A program made the translations under genes and the position numbers. A stretch of DNA of 64,000 nucleotides from an uncultured Siphonobacter sp. (GTDB lineage: Bacteria; Bacteroidota; Bacteroidia; Cytophagales; Spirosomataceae): assembly GCA_913775095.1 (NCBI GenBank), contig CAJYIW010000025.1, positions 19,792 through 83,791 of the forward strand, read 5' to 3'. The notes beneath the pieces are model-generated. The model saw only the letters and a program-made list of their open reading frames with translations. It was not told where the DNA came from and ran no database searches. Of the stretch, positions 46,865 to 56,174 are shown piece by piece. The stretch's first letter is position 1; each line of letters begins with the position of its first letter.

Positions 46865-47005
46865 AATTTGTTTGAGGTTTGATGGCGTTTGAAAAGGCTT
46901 GACTTAGGCTGACGGTCGAAAAGTCTGATTCGTTTGGACATAACCGCCCGTACTCTTCAAACTTGTTTCAAACTTCAAACTAACTCAAACCTCCTCAAAC
47001 TTCCA
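46865..47005 (-). repeat. TTTGA-rich inverted-repeat leader before the phosphatase gene
   Basis: Read on the plus strand, the left part has GTTTGAGGTTTGA (46870-46882) and more TTTGA units; the right part has TCAAAC units at 46957-47000. Seen in the direction of transcription (minus), TTTGAGG units follow the SusD stop and TCAAAC units run up to the phosphatase start. This is the same order and orientation as at 20399-20555. Confidence 0.7.
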
Positions 47006-47010
47006 GCAAG

Positions 47011-48810
47011 TTACCAGCCCATGATTTGCTTCAGGTTGGCATTCAGATTTACCTGAGCCTGAGGGACCGGACGATAATAATACTTGGGTTCCTGGAACGT
47101 GCCCCGTTCAGGATCGGCTACGATGGTTCCGCTGGTTCCATTGGTCAGGAAAAAGGAGGCGTCGCTTCCTACCGGCCCTACCCGGTAATAGACCAGCTTC
47201 GTCCCGAGCGAGTTCGATTCTTTATCCGCTTCAGCCGGAATGGACTGGGTTAGCGGAATCAGTTTGATATCCGGGACGTTATCGCCCGTCAGATCGTAAT
47301 TCCCTAAACCGGAGAAGTACAGCCCTTCGGGTTCTTTCTCGATCAGTTTGCCCGCATTCCAACGCATCAGATCGTCAAAACGGAAGCCTTCCATCGCTAA
47401 TTCCACGCGACGTTCACGACGTAGCTCTAACTTGATACCTGCCTGACTTCCCGTTACGTTCGGATATTGTCGGGCTAATCCGGCGTCCACCGGGGTTGTC
47501 AGATTCAGGGCTGGCATGCCAACCCGACTGCGAATTTTATTCACCGTCAGGTCCAGATCCGTTTGAGTTAGTTCGCCTAATTCTGCTTTACTTTCGGCAT
47601 AAGTTAATAATACCTCAGCATAACGCAACACGGGCGTATCCACGCTATTGGCAACGGCTACTTCCCGTTGATTCACAAAGCCTTTCAACTGGTGATAGCC
47701 CGACTGATTTTTGGCTAATTGCTGCACGTAAATGCCGGCTCCCTGCGAGTAAGTCGTCGCATTGACCAGAACCCAGCCCGGATAAGCGAAGGTCTGAGCC
47801 AGACGGGGGTCCCGATCGACAAATTCCTGCGTGAATGATTTCGTGGCATAACCCGCCTGACTGGTATACGCCGAGCCATCTTTCATTTGATAGGTCTGCA
47901 ACAAATCGCGGGCGGGGCTGGCTTCGTAATTGCCGAACATGTATGAACCCCAACCGCTGTTCAGCTTGTCTTGCTCATTGAAGGTCCCCATAATAACTTC
48001 AGAGTTACCTTCCAGGTTGGTATTATTAAACAGAGACGCATAATCTTCAGTGGGTTTCCCAGTCATAGATACGGTGTATTTTCCACTATCCATTACCTTT
48101 TTGGCCGCATCACGGGCCATCTGGAAGTAGGTATTAGCCGAACCCTGCAACGCAAGCTCACTATGATATTTTCGGAAACTGCCTTCATACAAGGCATGGC
48201 GGGCCATGTAGGACTGCACCACGGCTTTATTCACGGCTCCGGCCCGGTTGTCATTGCGAACGTGTTCGGCGGCAAAGGCGTAGTCTTCAAAAATTTTTTT
48301 AACCACGAAGTCACGGGGATCGCGGGCTTTCATCAGTAACTCGGTATCATTCGTCGCAAGCACCTGATCATACCAGGGCACGTCGGAATACCGCTTTACT
48401 TTCTCCATGTAAAACTTCGCCCGGAAAAAGCGGGCCAGTCCTTCGTAATGATCTTTCGCTTCCTGAGAGATGGCGGCTTTTCCGAAGTTACCCAGAAAAT
48501 AATTGACGTCACGAAGGCGGGACCAGTCCCAGCCGCCGGTAATCGTAGCGGGCGTGGGATTACCCACCATCATGCTTTTGATTTCCACCGTTCCCGTCGT
48601 GGAGGAGTTATCGGTCGAAGCGTCATTGACGTAGATACTTACGCCGGGGAAATCGTATAAACTATACATGTACGTTTCGAGATCCTGCTCGCTGTTGAAG
48701 TAATTTTCGCGGGAGATTTCGGTTTGCGGCACCCGCTCCAGAAAGTCGTCATTACAGCCCGACAAAAGGAACAGAGCGGCCAGCAGTAAAGGCTGCATAT
48801 ATTTTTTCAT
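47011..48810 (-). CDS. SusD/RagB-family nutrient-binding lipoprotein
   Basis: A 599-residue lipoprotein with lipobox LLSGC (C19). The mature start DDFLERVPQTEISRENYFNSEQ is typical SusD. A TPR-like helical core follows (ARFFRAKFYMEKVKRYSDVPWYD, MARHALYEGSFRKYH), and the late region has ELRRERRVELAMEGFRFDDLMRW, a strong SusD signature. It begins 12 bases after the SusC gene stop. It is the surface binding lid for that transporter; the ligand is unknown. Confidence 0.95.
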   Translation of the reverse strand: MKKYMQPLLLAALFLLSGCNDDFLERVPQTEISRENYFNSEQDLETYMYSLYDFPGVSIYVNDASTDNSSTTGTVEIKSMMVGNPTPATITGGWDWSRLRDVNYFLGNFGKAAISQEAKDHYEGLARFFRAKFYMEKVKRYSDVPWYDQVLATNDTELLMKARDPRDFVVKKIFEDYAFAAEHVRNDNRAGAVNKAVVQSYMARHALYEGSFRKYHSELALQGSANTYFQMARDAAKKVMDSGKYTVSMTGKPTEDYASLFNNTNLEGNSEVIMGTFNEQDKLNSGWGSYMFGNYEASPARDLLQTYQMKDGSAYTSQAGYATKSFTQEFVDRDPRLAQTFAYPGWVLVNATTYSQGAGIYVQQLAKNQSGYHQLKGFVNQREVAVANSVDTPVLRYAEVLLTYAESKAELGELTQTDLDLTVNKIRSRVGMPALNLTTPVDAGLARQYPNVTGSQAGIKLELRRERRVELAMEGFRFDDLMRWNAGKLIEKEPEGLYFSGLGNYDLTGDNVPDIKLIPLTQSIPAEADKESNSLGTKLVYYRVGPVGSDASFFLTNGTSGTIVADPERGTFQEPKYYYRPVPQAQVNLNANLKQIMGW

Positions 48811-48822
48811 GGTTGTGTCGAA

Positions 48823-51800
48823 TTAGAACTGCACTTCTAAACCAAATGAATATTTTCGCTGGAAAGGATAGGCATAACCCCAGCCACTGGACGTACTTTT
48901 CGAAGGATCTACTTTGTCTACGTTATCCGTGATGGACTCCGGATCGAAGTAATTTTTCACTTTGGACCATTCCGTCAGGTTTTCGCCACTGGCGTAGACC
49001 CGCACCCGGGCTACCTTGATTTTCTGAAGTAATCCGCTGGGTAAGGAATAGCCAATGGTCAGGTTTTTCAGACGCAGGTACGCTCCACTGAGCAGGTAAC
49101 ACGTTTGAGGAATCGCCAGCCCCTGTGCCTGATCAATCCGCTCGCCGAGGTTACGATCCGCTAACCAGGATTGCAGAACCGGGAATTTCGCATCCGTATT
49201 GGCGTCCGCCAGCCCGGCGTTGAGGTACGACTGGGAATGCTGAGCCCGCTGTACGTCACTATCAGCACTGCCCCGGTAGAAATCCAGCAAGTGAGCATAG
49301 CCCCCCGCGTACGGTTGCTGATAGAACCCCCAATAGAGGTAATTCAGCGGATAATAATCCATTTTGCCAATCCCCTGGAAGAAGGCCCGAATGTCGAAGC
49401 CATTCCACTCGGCCCCGAGGTTGAGGCCGTAACGCAACCGGGGCAGTACGTTTCCAATGCGGGACAAGTCCCTGGACTGATCGACGGTATTTCCTTTTTC
49501 AATGATCCCGTTTCCATCCAGATCTTTATACCTGGGCCAGCCCGGCACGATTTGCAAAGCTCCCCAGGGAATAATCTGCGATTGATCCAGTTTACGGATT
49601 TCTTCCTGCGACTGGAACAGTCCATCGCTTTGCAGACCCCACATCTCCCCCAGTTGCATGCCCTTGTAATACTGCGTCAGCGTTCGGTTCGGGTTATCGA
49701 AACGGGTAATCCAGGAACGGCTGTCGGCCAGCGTGACCTTGCTATTGAAGCGTAAGGGTTTACCGCCCATGTAAAACTCATCGTCATAGCCCAGCGAAAG
49801 TTCCCAGCCTTTGGTCGAAAGGTCAGCGGCGTTTTCCCGGGGTTCGGCGGCTCCCAGCACGTCGGGCAGGTCTTTGCCCTGGGTTAACATGCCCATCGTG
49901 CCGCGATGGTAATAATCAAACGAAGCCGAGATTTTCTGATTGAATAAGCCCACATCCACACCGATGTTCCCCGATACTACTTTTTCCCAGGTATAATTCG
50001 GCGAAACCAGCGGGGCCGAGCTGACCATTTGCGGGCGGTTGCCGCCAATGAGGTAACCCGCCTGCTGAGCCGACATGGTAGCGATGTAGCCGTATTCGTT
50101 CACGAACTGATTGCCCAACATCCCGTAAGAACCCCGGACTTTCAACTGATTTACCACGTGAGCCAGGGGCTGCCAGAACTTCTCTCCGTCCACTTTCCAG
50201 GCGGCGGAAGCCGAAGGGAAGAAGCCAAAACGCTTGTCGCGGGGAAATTTGGAGGAGCCATCGTAACGCCCGTTAAACTCGACGATGTACTTATCGTTGT
50301 AAATGTAGTTCAGGCGATAAAACGCTCCGCGAACGGCCCATTCTCGAATGCCTTCCCGAAGCACCGATTCACCCGTAGCCAGACCAATACTGGGTAAGGA
50401 AGGCGAAATTACGCCCGCCCGCTGGGCACTAAACCAGTCGGCCCGGTTCGCCTCCTGATTATACCCTAAAACGGCACTCAGGTTATTAAGTCCCAGTTGC
50501 TTATTAAAACTTCCGTAGGCATTAAAAACGGAATACGTCACATTATCCGAACGCCGCAGAGCTACGTTGCTTCCTTCCTCCCGCACATCCTGAGGTCCAT
50601 AGCCAATCTGATATTTGGACTGATTCTGGGCCAGATTCGCACTTTCCCGACGAGCCGTAAAATCCGTATTAAATTTCAACGCGTCTTTCAGGAATGAGAA
50701 TTCAGCACTGAACGTCGTCTGAAACATATTGGTCTGCAAGTTCGAACGACCGCCGTTGGTCAGCTGAGCCCCCGCCCGTCCGACGTCGGTATTCGCCCAG
50801 GTTCCATCGGGATTTTTATCCCAGCTCGTCGGAAAGAGGTTATAGAGATTCTGGATGGATAACTCATTGGGTTTCGAACGCTCCGTCAAGGCAATCGTCG
50901 TGTTATTCCCCACCGACAGCCATTTAAACGGCTTGAAATCCAGCTTGCCACGGGTCGTGTAGCGATCAAATTTATCTTCTGCGATTCGTAAGGCTCCTTT
51001 CTGGGAATCATAAGCTCCCGACAGGTAATAAGAGGTATTACCCGATTTTCCGGATAACGAAAGATTATGCCGCTGACTCAGTGAAGCATGATCCAGGAAA
51101 TACTTCGTCCAGTCGCGGTTTCCCATGTATTCATACAGAGAATTATCCAGCGGATTCAGCCGAACGGGTTGGGTGCCACTCGGGTTATCCGAACGGTCCC
51201 GGGCCCAGGCGTACTGACTATCGGTGTAATTGACGTTGTCCCAGGGCGTGTTATCCGTCGAAGTTTCCAGCAACCGCATGTAGATGTAGGGATCGGTGAT
51301 TTTGTTGGGTAACACCGTCGGACGGCCCAGCGAGAAGTTATTGGAGTAATTGATACGCAGGCGTTCACTCTGTCCGGCTTTCGTGGTGATCAGGATGACG
51401 CCATACGCGGCCCGGGCTCCGTAAATGGCTGCCGAGGAGGCATCTTTTAAGACGGAAATACTCTTGATATCACTCGGTGCAATGAAGTTTAATTCGGCCG
51501 CATCCATCGGAACGTTATCCACCAGAATGAGCGGATTGCCCCCGTTGATCGACGTAAATCCGCGAATGTTGATGTTGGGAGCCTGACCGGGTTCGCCGCT
51601 GACGAAGTCAATGTTCAGGTTCGGAATGGTTCCCTGTAAGCCCTGACCTACGTTCTGAATCGGGCGGGCTTCCAGAATTTTACCGTCGATGACGTCCACC
51701 GCCCCCGAAAGGTTTTCTTTTTTCTGGGTACCGTAGCCGACCACGACTACTTCCGAAAGATTGGAAGCATCGGCTTCCAGGGTTACATCCAGCACCGCAC

Positions 51801-52086
51801 TCCTGCCGACGATGACTTCCTGGGTTTTAAAACCCGTGAACGAATACACCAGCACCGCGTTGGCCGGTACGCTTCTGAAGACGTACTTCCCATGCACATC
51901 TGAAACCGTACCCTGGGTGGTTCCTTTGATGAGGATGTTCACACCGGGCAGGGGCCCACTGCCATCAGACGCAGAAATAACGCCCTGAACACCGCCACTC
52001 TGGGCCAGCATTTGCAGACTCAGGAAGAGCAAAAAAACGGTCATTGACAGACCATGAGTCCAGACATTACGTAGAGGTTGCCTCAT
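48823..52086 (-). CDS. SusC/RagA-family TonB-linked outer-membrane protein
   Basis: A 1087-residue SusC transporter. Signal peptide to about residue 29, then CarboxypepD_reg (VQGVISASDGSGPLPGVNIL), TonB box (LSEVVVVGYGTQKKENLSGA), plug (GFTSINGGNPLILVDNVPM, VLKDASSAAIYGARAAYGVI) and barrel with C-terminal EVQF. It is the first gene of the SusC-SusD-phosphatase operon. The divergent TetR gene, 217 bases away, may regulate it. The phosphatase suggests a phosphorylated or phosphodiester-containing substrate. Confidence 0.96.
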   Translation of the reverse strand: MRQPLRNVWTHGLSMTVFLLFLSLQMLAQSGGVQGVISASDGSGPLPGVNILIKGTTQGTVSDVHGKYVFRSVPANAVLVYSFTGFKTQEVIVGRSAVLDVTLEADASNLSEVVVVGYGTQKKENLSGAVDVIDGKILEARPIQNVGQGLQGTIPNLNIDFVSGEPGQAPNINIRGFTSINGGNPLILVDNVPMDAAELNFIAPSDIKSISVLKDASSAAIYGARAAYGVILITTKAGQSERLRINYSNNFSLGRPTVLPNKITDPYIYMRLLETSTDNTPWDNVNYTDSQYAWARDRSDNPSGTQPVRLNPLDNSLYEYMGNRDWTKYFLDHASLSQRHNLSLSGKSGNTSYYLSGAYDSQKGALRIAEDKFDRYTTRGKLDFKPFKWLSVGNNTTIALTERSKPNELSIQNLYNLFPTSWDKNPDGTWANTDVGRAGAQLTNGGRSNLQTNMFQTTFSAEFSFLKDALKFNTDFTARRESANLAQNQSKYQIGYGPQDVREEGSNVALRRSDNVTYSVFNAYGSFNKQLGLNNLSAVLGYNQEANRADWFSAQRAGVISPSLPSIGLATGESVLREGIREWAVRGAFYRLNYIYNDKYIVEFNGRYDGSSKFPRDKRFGFFPSASAAWKVDGEKFWQPLAHVVNQLKVRGSYGMLGNQFVNEYGYIATMSAQQAGYLIGGNRPQMVSSAPLVSPNYTWEKVVSGNIGVDVGLFNQKISASFDYYHRGTMGMLTQGKDLPDVLGAAEPRENAADLSTKGWELSLGYDDEFYMGGKPLRFNSKVTLADSRSWITRFDNPNRTLTQYYKGMQLGEMWGLQSDGLFQSQEEIRKLDQSQIIPWGALQIVPGWPRYKDLDGNGIIEKGNTVDQSRDLSRIGNVLPRLRYGLNLGAEWNGFDIRAFFQGIGKMDYYPLNYLYWGFYQQPYAGGYAHLLDFYRGSADSDVQRAQHSQSYLNAGLADANTDAKFPVLQSWLADRNLGERIDQAQGLAIPQTCYLLSGAYLRLKNLTIGYSLPSGLLQKIKVARVRVYASGENLTEWSKVKNYFDPESITDNVDKVDPSKSTSSGWGYAYPFQRKYSFGLEVQF

Positions 52087-52303
52087 AAAAATAGCGTTAG
52101 TAAAAGGCTGTTTTACAGTAGGAAAAATGGAAAAAGAAGGAGTTTGCTTTGTTTTAAATCCGGCAGCAAAAGTAGGTTTTTGGAATCAGGAGAAGTTTAC
52201 CTCAGTATTACCAAATAGTTAATGTTTGATTGAACGTTTAGTTAATTTATTTTCCGGCTTTAGTATTGCATCTGTAAATCTAAATAGAAGCTTAAGGGTA
52301 CGT

Positions 52304-52915
52304 ATGGGACGTAAGAGTATGAAAGAATCCCGCCAAAAAGAGATCATTGTGGCGTGTTATAAACTGGCAAAAAAAGAAGGGCTGGAAAATACCTCCATTG
52401 CCAAGATTGCCCAGTCCATGAACATCAACCCCAGTTTGATTATTCACTATTTTCAAACGCGGGAAGAATTGATTTATGGTCTGATCGACTACATGTTAGC
52501 CAAATACAAAGGCATTTTTAACGTACCGAAACGGTCCAATAAATCGGCCCGGGAAATCCTGCTTGAAGTCATCGATCATCTGTTTTCGAAGAAGTGGAAT
52601 GCCCTGTTTGACGATAGTCTATTCTATGGTTGCTTTGCTTTGACCTTTCGGGATCACAAGATCAAAATCAAATATAAAGTAGTGCTGGATGAGTTACGGA
52701 AATCACTCGCTGAACTGATTGAAGCCAGCGTAAAAGAAGGAAGCATTCAGGTTGCTCATCCCTACGACGTGGCCGATACTACGTTCATGATACTGGACGG
52801 TGCTTACTTTTACGTGAACCTGTTAAAAGACCCCAAACAGATTAATGAGAAGCTGGGAGAATTTAAACCTAAAGTACTGGCCTTGTTGGGCATTTGCGAG
52901 CCGAATACAAATTAA
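52304..52915 (+). CDS. TetR/AcrR-family transcriptional regulator
   Basis: The ATG at 52304 has AAGGG six bases upstream, a rare good ribosome site here, and starts MGRKSMKESRQKE just before the helix-turn-helix; a longer start at 52226 lacks support. The 203-residue protein has the TetR HTH (about 12-60, SIAKIAQSMNINPSLIIHYFQTREELI) and an all-helical ligand domain. It is divergent from the SusC-SusD-phosphatase operon and is the likely regulator of it. BetI-like TetR proteins are the closest type I can name. Confidence 0.88.
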   Translation: MGRKSMKESRQKEIIVACYKLAKKEGLENTSIAKIAQSMNINPSLIIHYFQTREELIYGLIDYMLAKYKGIFNVPKRSNKSAREILLEVIDHLFSKKWNALFDDSLFYGCFALTFRDHKIKIKYKVVLDELRKSLAELIEASVKEGSIQVAHPYDVADTTFMILDGAYFYVNLLKDPKQINEKLGEFKPKVLALLGICEPNTN

Positions 52916-52940
52916 CTCTTTAGTATATACGTAATAAAAG

Positions 52941-53390
52941 TCAGACTCCTTTTCGTTGAAACGGAGTTACGGCTTCTGCGATTTCTTCGGGCCGCTGGGT
53001 TCCCAGAAGGATGAAACGGTTTTTGCCTTTCCGATGAATTTCCAGCCCGTAGTGTCCCCGAACGGTATGGGCAGTTCCTTTCAGCGAAAGACGAATGCCC
53101 CAGCCTCCGAATTCACGCAGCGGCCCATACTTACGAACTTTTACGGAGGTTATCTGATCCCAGGGAAGTGTGGTAAAGGAAGGCATAAAAGGAAACCATC
53201 GGTAATGAATTCCCTCTTCGTTGATGATTGTGTCCAGCCGCATCACTGCCAAAAGCAGGCTAACGCCCCCTACCCCCCAAACCCCCGGGTAGCGATTAGT
53301 CTCCAGGGCTGGCAGCAGGGTTATAATCATGACTAAAGCTAATAATCCCCAAAGCCAGCCCTGCCGAAAGTTTTGCTGTTCCTGATACAT
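52941..53390 (-). CDS. two-helix membrane protein with PH-like domain
   Basis: A 149-residue protein. Two hydrophobic segments (about 11-28 and 36-49) are followed by a beta-rich domain with INEEGIHYRWFPF, LPWDQITSVKVRKYGPL and GGWGIRLSLKG, as in bacterial PH-like membrane proteins. The end (ILLGTQRPEEIAEAV) is also typical of that fold. The function is unknown. It converges on the TetR gene, with no clear terminator between them. Confidence 0.75.
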   Translation of the reverse strand: MYQEQQNFRQGWLWGLLALVMIITLLPALETNRYPGVWGVGGVSLLLAVMRLDTIINEEGIHYRWFPFMPSFTTLPWDQITSVKVRKYGPLREFGGWGIRLSLKGTAHTVRGHYGLEIHRKGKNRFILLGTQRPEEIAEAVTPFQRKGV

Positions 53391-53625
53391 AAAAGTTAGG
53401 TTACGGGTTAGATAAAGAATAGTGGAAGATGATCTAAAAGCTACGACGGATGGAGTGGCCTGCTTCTAAAACCGTAAACCTTCCCGCTTTTCCCCTAATA
53501 ACGCTCCTTATTTTCACTTTTTATCCAAGCAATGCCTTTAAATCTTTCCCTAATTTAAAGTATATATAGCCGCATCAAACCATTGATAAGAAAGTATCTA
53601 AAAAAACCATCCGTGAGAATATTCT

Positions 53626-53633
53626 TAAATTTG
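53626..53633 (+). promoter_or_regulatory. -7 element upstream of XRE-cupin gene
   Basis: TAAATTTG matches TAnnTTTG and lies 41 bases before the start codon. No clear -33 TTG at the expected distance. Confidence 0.4.
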
Positions 53634-53674
53634 TATCTTGAAAAAATTTCATAATTACCCCAAAATTAACCGCC

Positions 53675-54241
53675 ATGGAAGGAGCCTTTTTATCAGAAGT
53701 AAGCCGAAGAATCAAGGACAGAAGACTTCTCAAACGACTTACTTTACAGGAATTGGCTACGAAAACCAATGTAACCAAAGGCCTTATATCCCAAATTGAA
53801 AACGGAAGAAGTATCCCTTCATTACCCGTACTTTTCAGCATTATTCATTCCCTGGAAATGGAAGTAGGGGATTTTTTTGAGGGATTGAAATTTACGGAAC
53901 CCCTGGTTATTATTCGCCGGAAAGAAGAAGATGTCCTTGAAAAAGAAAATCCTCAGGGCTTTCATTACCACAAAGTGTTAACGAAGGAATTATCCGCTTC
54001 CAGCGTAGACATCGTTTTACTGGAGCTATCTCCTGCGTCGAAACTACAGGCAGAAATTAAAGAGGCTTTTACGTATCAGTATGTTCTTTCGGGTGAAATG
54101 AATTATACCATAAAAGGCAAAACCTACAGGCTTCAGGAAGGAGATTCTCTCTTCTTCAATGGACGCATACCCCATGCTCCTGAAAACCATACCCAGCAAA
54201 GTTGCCGCCTGTTGATCATCTATTTTTTTAATCAGCGATAA
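53675..54241 (+). CDS. XRE-family regulator with cupin domain
   Basis: A 188-residue regulator. The N-terminal HTH_3 domain (about 8-66) reads LTLQELATKTNVTKGLISQIENGRSIPSLP. The cupin_2 sensing domain (about 110-186) has FTYQYVLSGEMNYTIKGKTY and LQEGDSLFFNGRIPHAPEN, which includes a possible metal-binding His. Such proteins usually control small metabolic or amine-catabolic genes next to them, but here no such gene follows, only about 470 bases without a gene. It may act elsewhere. Confidence 0.92.
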   Translation: MEGAFLSEVSRRIKDRRLLKRLTLQELATKTNVTKGLISQIENGRSIPSLPVLFSIIHSLEMEVGDFFEGLKFTEPLVIIRRKEEDVLEKENPQGFHYHKVLTKELSASSVDIVLLELSPASKLQAEIKEAFTYQYVLSGEMNYTIKGKTYRLQEGDSLFFNGRIPHAPENHTQQSCRLLIIYFFNQR

Positions 54242-54711
54242 ATCAATTAGAAAGACGCTTTACCTGCCTGCTAATTCACGAGTACCTATCAACCAGACTC
54301 AGCAATTACTGGTATCGGGATGCCTAAAAAGAAATGCCGTTCCTGAGTACGCTTGTGAACGTTCAGTGTAATCATGGATTGAATCGGTTTTTACGTTTAT
54401 GCCCGCTCTTCAGCGGGGTTACGTTTCTTCTGGAAGACTGTAAATGATCTTGGGCGTTGGGGATAATCACTTTCACCGTTGTTACGTCGGTACCGGGCCC
54501 AAGTAAAAAAGACTGCCTAAAGAATCTTCGCTCCAGTTATCATTTGCACGGGTTTACCAGTACTGACCCTTTGGAAAGAGTGGATTAACAATTACTAAGA
54601 ACGGGTATAAATATCACTAAACTGATATATTTTTAAATAAATTTAAGAATATTTGTTCATTGCCGTACCCTGGCAAACCGGGTACTTATCAGCGAATGGA
54701 GGATACCGCTC
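54242..54711. other. 470-base intergenic region
   Basis: No gene was recognised. A small hairpin CCCGCT-CTTC-AGCGGG is at 54402-54417, possibly a terminator, though it lacks a long T tract. The part from 54590 to 54660 is AT-rich and should contain the MarR promoter. A minus-strand open frame of about 58 codons near 54370-54540 has no recognisable product. Confidence 0.5.
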
Positions 54712-55182
54712 ATGAACAAACTATTGAAAGAAACCAGTGAGGCAGACCTCATAGAATTAGCCAAACAGTACTTTAAGACACAATCCCTGGTAACGATGGC
54801 GTTTCGGCAATTCATCCAGCAAAAGCTAAAAATGGCCAAACTTGATCTTACTTTCGAAATGCTGCAGGTATTGAGTTATTTATCTGACCACGAGGGAATT
54901 AACCAGCAGGAAATTGCGAATGCAACCGTAAAAGACAAGGCCAGTCTTACTTATCTAATCGACAATTTGACGAGCCGTGGCCTGGTCTATCGTCAGGAAG
55001 ACGAACAGGATCGCCGCAACAAACTCATCTTTCTCACCCCCAAAGCCCGGGAGCTCCTGGAAGTAACCCTGATTCCCTACGTTGATGAAATGTATTCTTC
55101 TTCCATCCGAGGCGTTGAGCCCGCTGAATTGAAAACGGTGATCGATGTCATGAAAAAGATTACGTGGAATCTGAAAGAATAA
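54712..55182 (+). CDS. MarR-family transcriptional regulator
   Basis: A 156-residue winged-helix regulator. The DNA-binding part is about 55-115: LSDHEGINQQEIANATVKDKASLTYLI, then LTSRGLVYRQEDEQDRRNKLIFLTPKA with the MarR wing DRRN motif. The flanking helices make the dimer interface. It probably senses a small phenolic or stress ligand. The exported protein gene 206 bases downstream is on the same strand but seems to have its own promoter. Confidence 0.92.
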   Translation: MNKLLKETSEADLIELAKQYFKTQSLVTMAFRQFIQQKLKMAKLDLTFEMLQVLSYLSDHEGINQQEIANATVKDKASLTYLIDNLTSRGLVYRQEDEQDRRNKLIFLTPKARELLEVTLIPYVDEMYSSSIRGVEPAELKTVIDVMKKITWNLKE

Positions 55183-55388
55183 ATTACTTTCTTTTTCAGG
55201 CATCTACCTTTTCCGGGTAGCGTTCGCTTTTGTACACCGTTTGTTCGAAAGCGAACAACTTTTTAACTAAAAAGTGCTTTTTCAGGCTAATTTTGAAGGT
55301 TCTCTCCTTCAGGCATAGACTTGGTATCTACAGGCATCATCCCGATGAAACGGATGAAAAACCTTTGTATCACTAAAAGTCTAAAGCC

Positions 55389-56027
55389 ATGAAATTAGTA
55401 CGTGCTCTTCTCTTTTCCGGTATAGTGTCCGGTTTGCTTACGCTGCCCTCCCTGGCTCAAACGGCTACGCCAGCCGCCGCTCCTTACTGGAATCTATACG
55501 TATCAAACCAACAGCAGAACCCGACCATTCGTTTTTATTCGGCAGCAAATCAGCTGGTGTACGAAGAGGAACTTTCGAAGGAAATGGCTCAGATGACCCG
55601 GCACAACGTGTCCGTTTTCAATCAGGTACTGGCTTCCGTGGCCAACCGCCGTCTGGTGGGTTCGCAGCTTTCTCAAGCTAGTGACGGCTCAACATTGAAG
55701 CCTAATTTCTACGAAGGAAAGCAGGTGTGGTATAAAAATGGCATTGCTACGTTTATGGCTAATCCGCGAATGAAAGAACCCGGCAAATTACAGGTGCATT
55801 ATTCGCAAATGGACGATCAACTGGTCATTTTCACCCTGACCAGTGAAAATGGAGAGTCCATTCACTATAAAGATCAGAGCAGACGGTTAACCTACAGTCG
55901 TCTCATTGACCTGAAAAACCTTCCCAGTGGGGCGTATAAACTCCTGATTAACCACCCTGATCAGGAGTTTTCGTATCAGCTCGAAGTCAACCAGCCACTG
56001 AAACTGTTCTCCATACATCCCCATTAA
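55389..56027 (+). CDS. exported protein with sorting-domain-like C-terminus
   Basis: A 212-residue protein with signal peptide MKLVRALLFSGIVSGLLTLPSLAQ. The C-terminal ~75 residues (LVIFTLTSENGESIHYKDQS, then LIDLKNLPSGAYKLLINHP) look like a T9SS type A-like beta-sandwich, but the usual conserved PNP motif and final basic tail are weak. An N-terminal strand pair (YWNLYVSNQQQNPTIRFYSA) may be a similar module. I do not recognise a function. A long hairpin region follows the stop. Confidence 0.7.
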   Translation: MKLVRALLFSGIVSGLLTLPSLAQTATPAAAPYWNLYVSNQQQNPTIRFYSAANQLVYEEELSKEMAQMTRHNVSVFNQVLASVANRRLVGSQLSQASDGSTLKPNFYEGKQVWYKNGIATFMANPRMKEPGKLQVHYSQMDDQLVIFTLTSENGESIHYKDQSRRLTYSRLIDLKNLPSGAYKLLINHPDQEFSYQLEVNQPLKLFSIHPH

Positions 56028-56046
56028 TTTTGTAAGGGTTTCGGCT

Positions 56047-56073
56047 CCGGTCAGGACCCATGGACCTGACCGG
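56047..56073. terminator. hairpin, possible terminator
   Basis: Arms CCGGTCAGG (56047-56055) and CCTGACCGG (56065-56073) with a 9-base loop. It lacks a T tract and may act together with the next hairpin. Confidence 0.5.
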
Positions 56074-56095
56074 CCTTATCTATTCTGGTACCAGT

Positions 56096-56160
56096 ATTCC
56101 AGTCAGGGGTACGCTACACGCCTGAGATTCTTCTGTAGCGTACCTCTGACTGGAATTTTT
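56096..56160. terminator. long bidirectional hairpin between converging genes
   Basis: Two 23-base arms (56096-56118 and 56134-56156) pair with one G-T mismatch. A T5 tract follows on the right. It ends 14 bases from the recombinase stop codon, so it may serve both genes. Its size also allows it to be a recombination site, but nothing shows this. Confidence 0.75.
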
Positions 56161-56174
56161 ATGCTGGACAAACC

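Noticed and set aside
46787..47005. CRISPR-like array in the TTTGA region
   Set aside because: The units are only 5-8 bases long with no unique spacers of regular length, and no cas gene is present.
52205..52255. Possible TetR operator between TetR and SusC genes
   Set aside because: GTTTGATTGAAC and GTTTAGTTAA are suggestive, but the symmetry is too weak to call an operator.
54370..54540. A minus-strand open frame of about 58 codons
   Set aside because: It has no start with support, no family resemblance, and is preceded directly by a stop codon.
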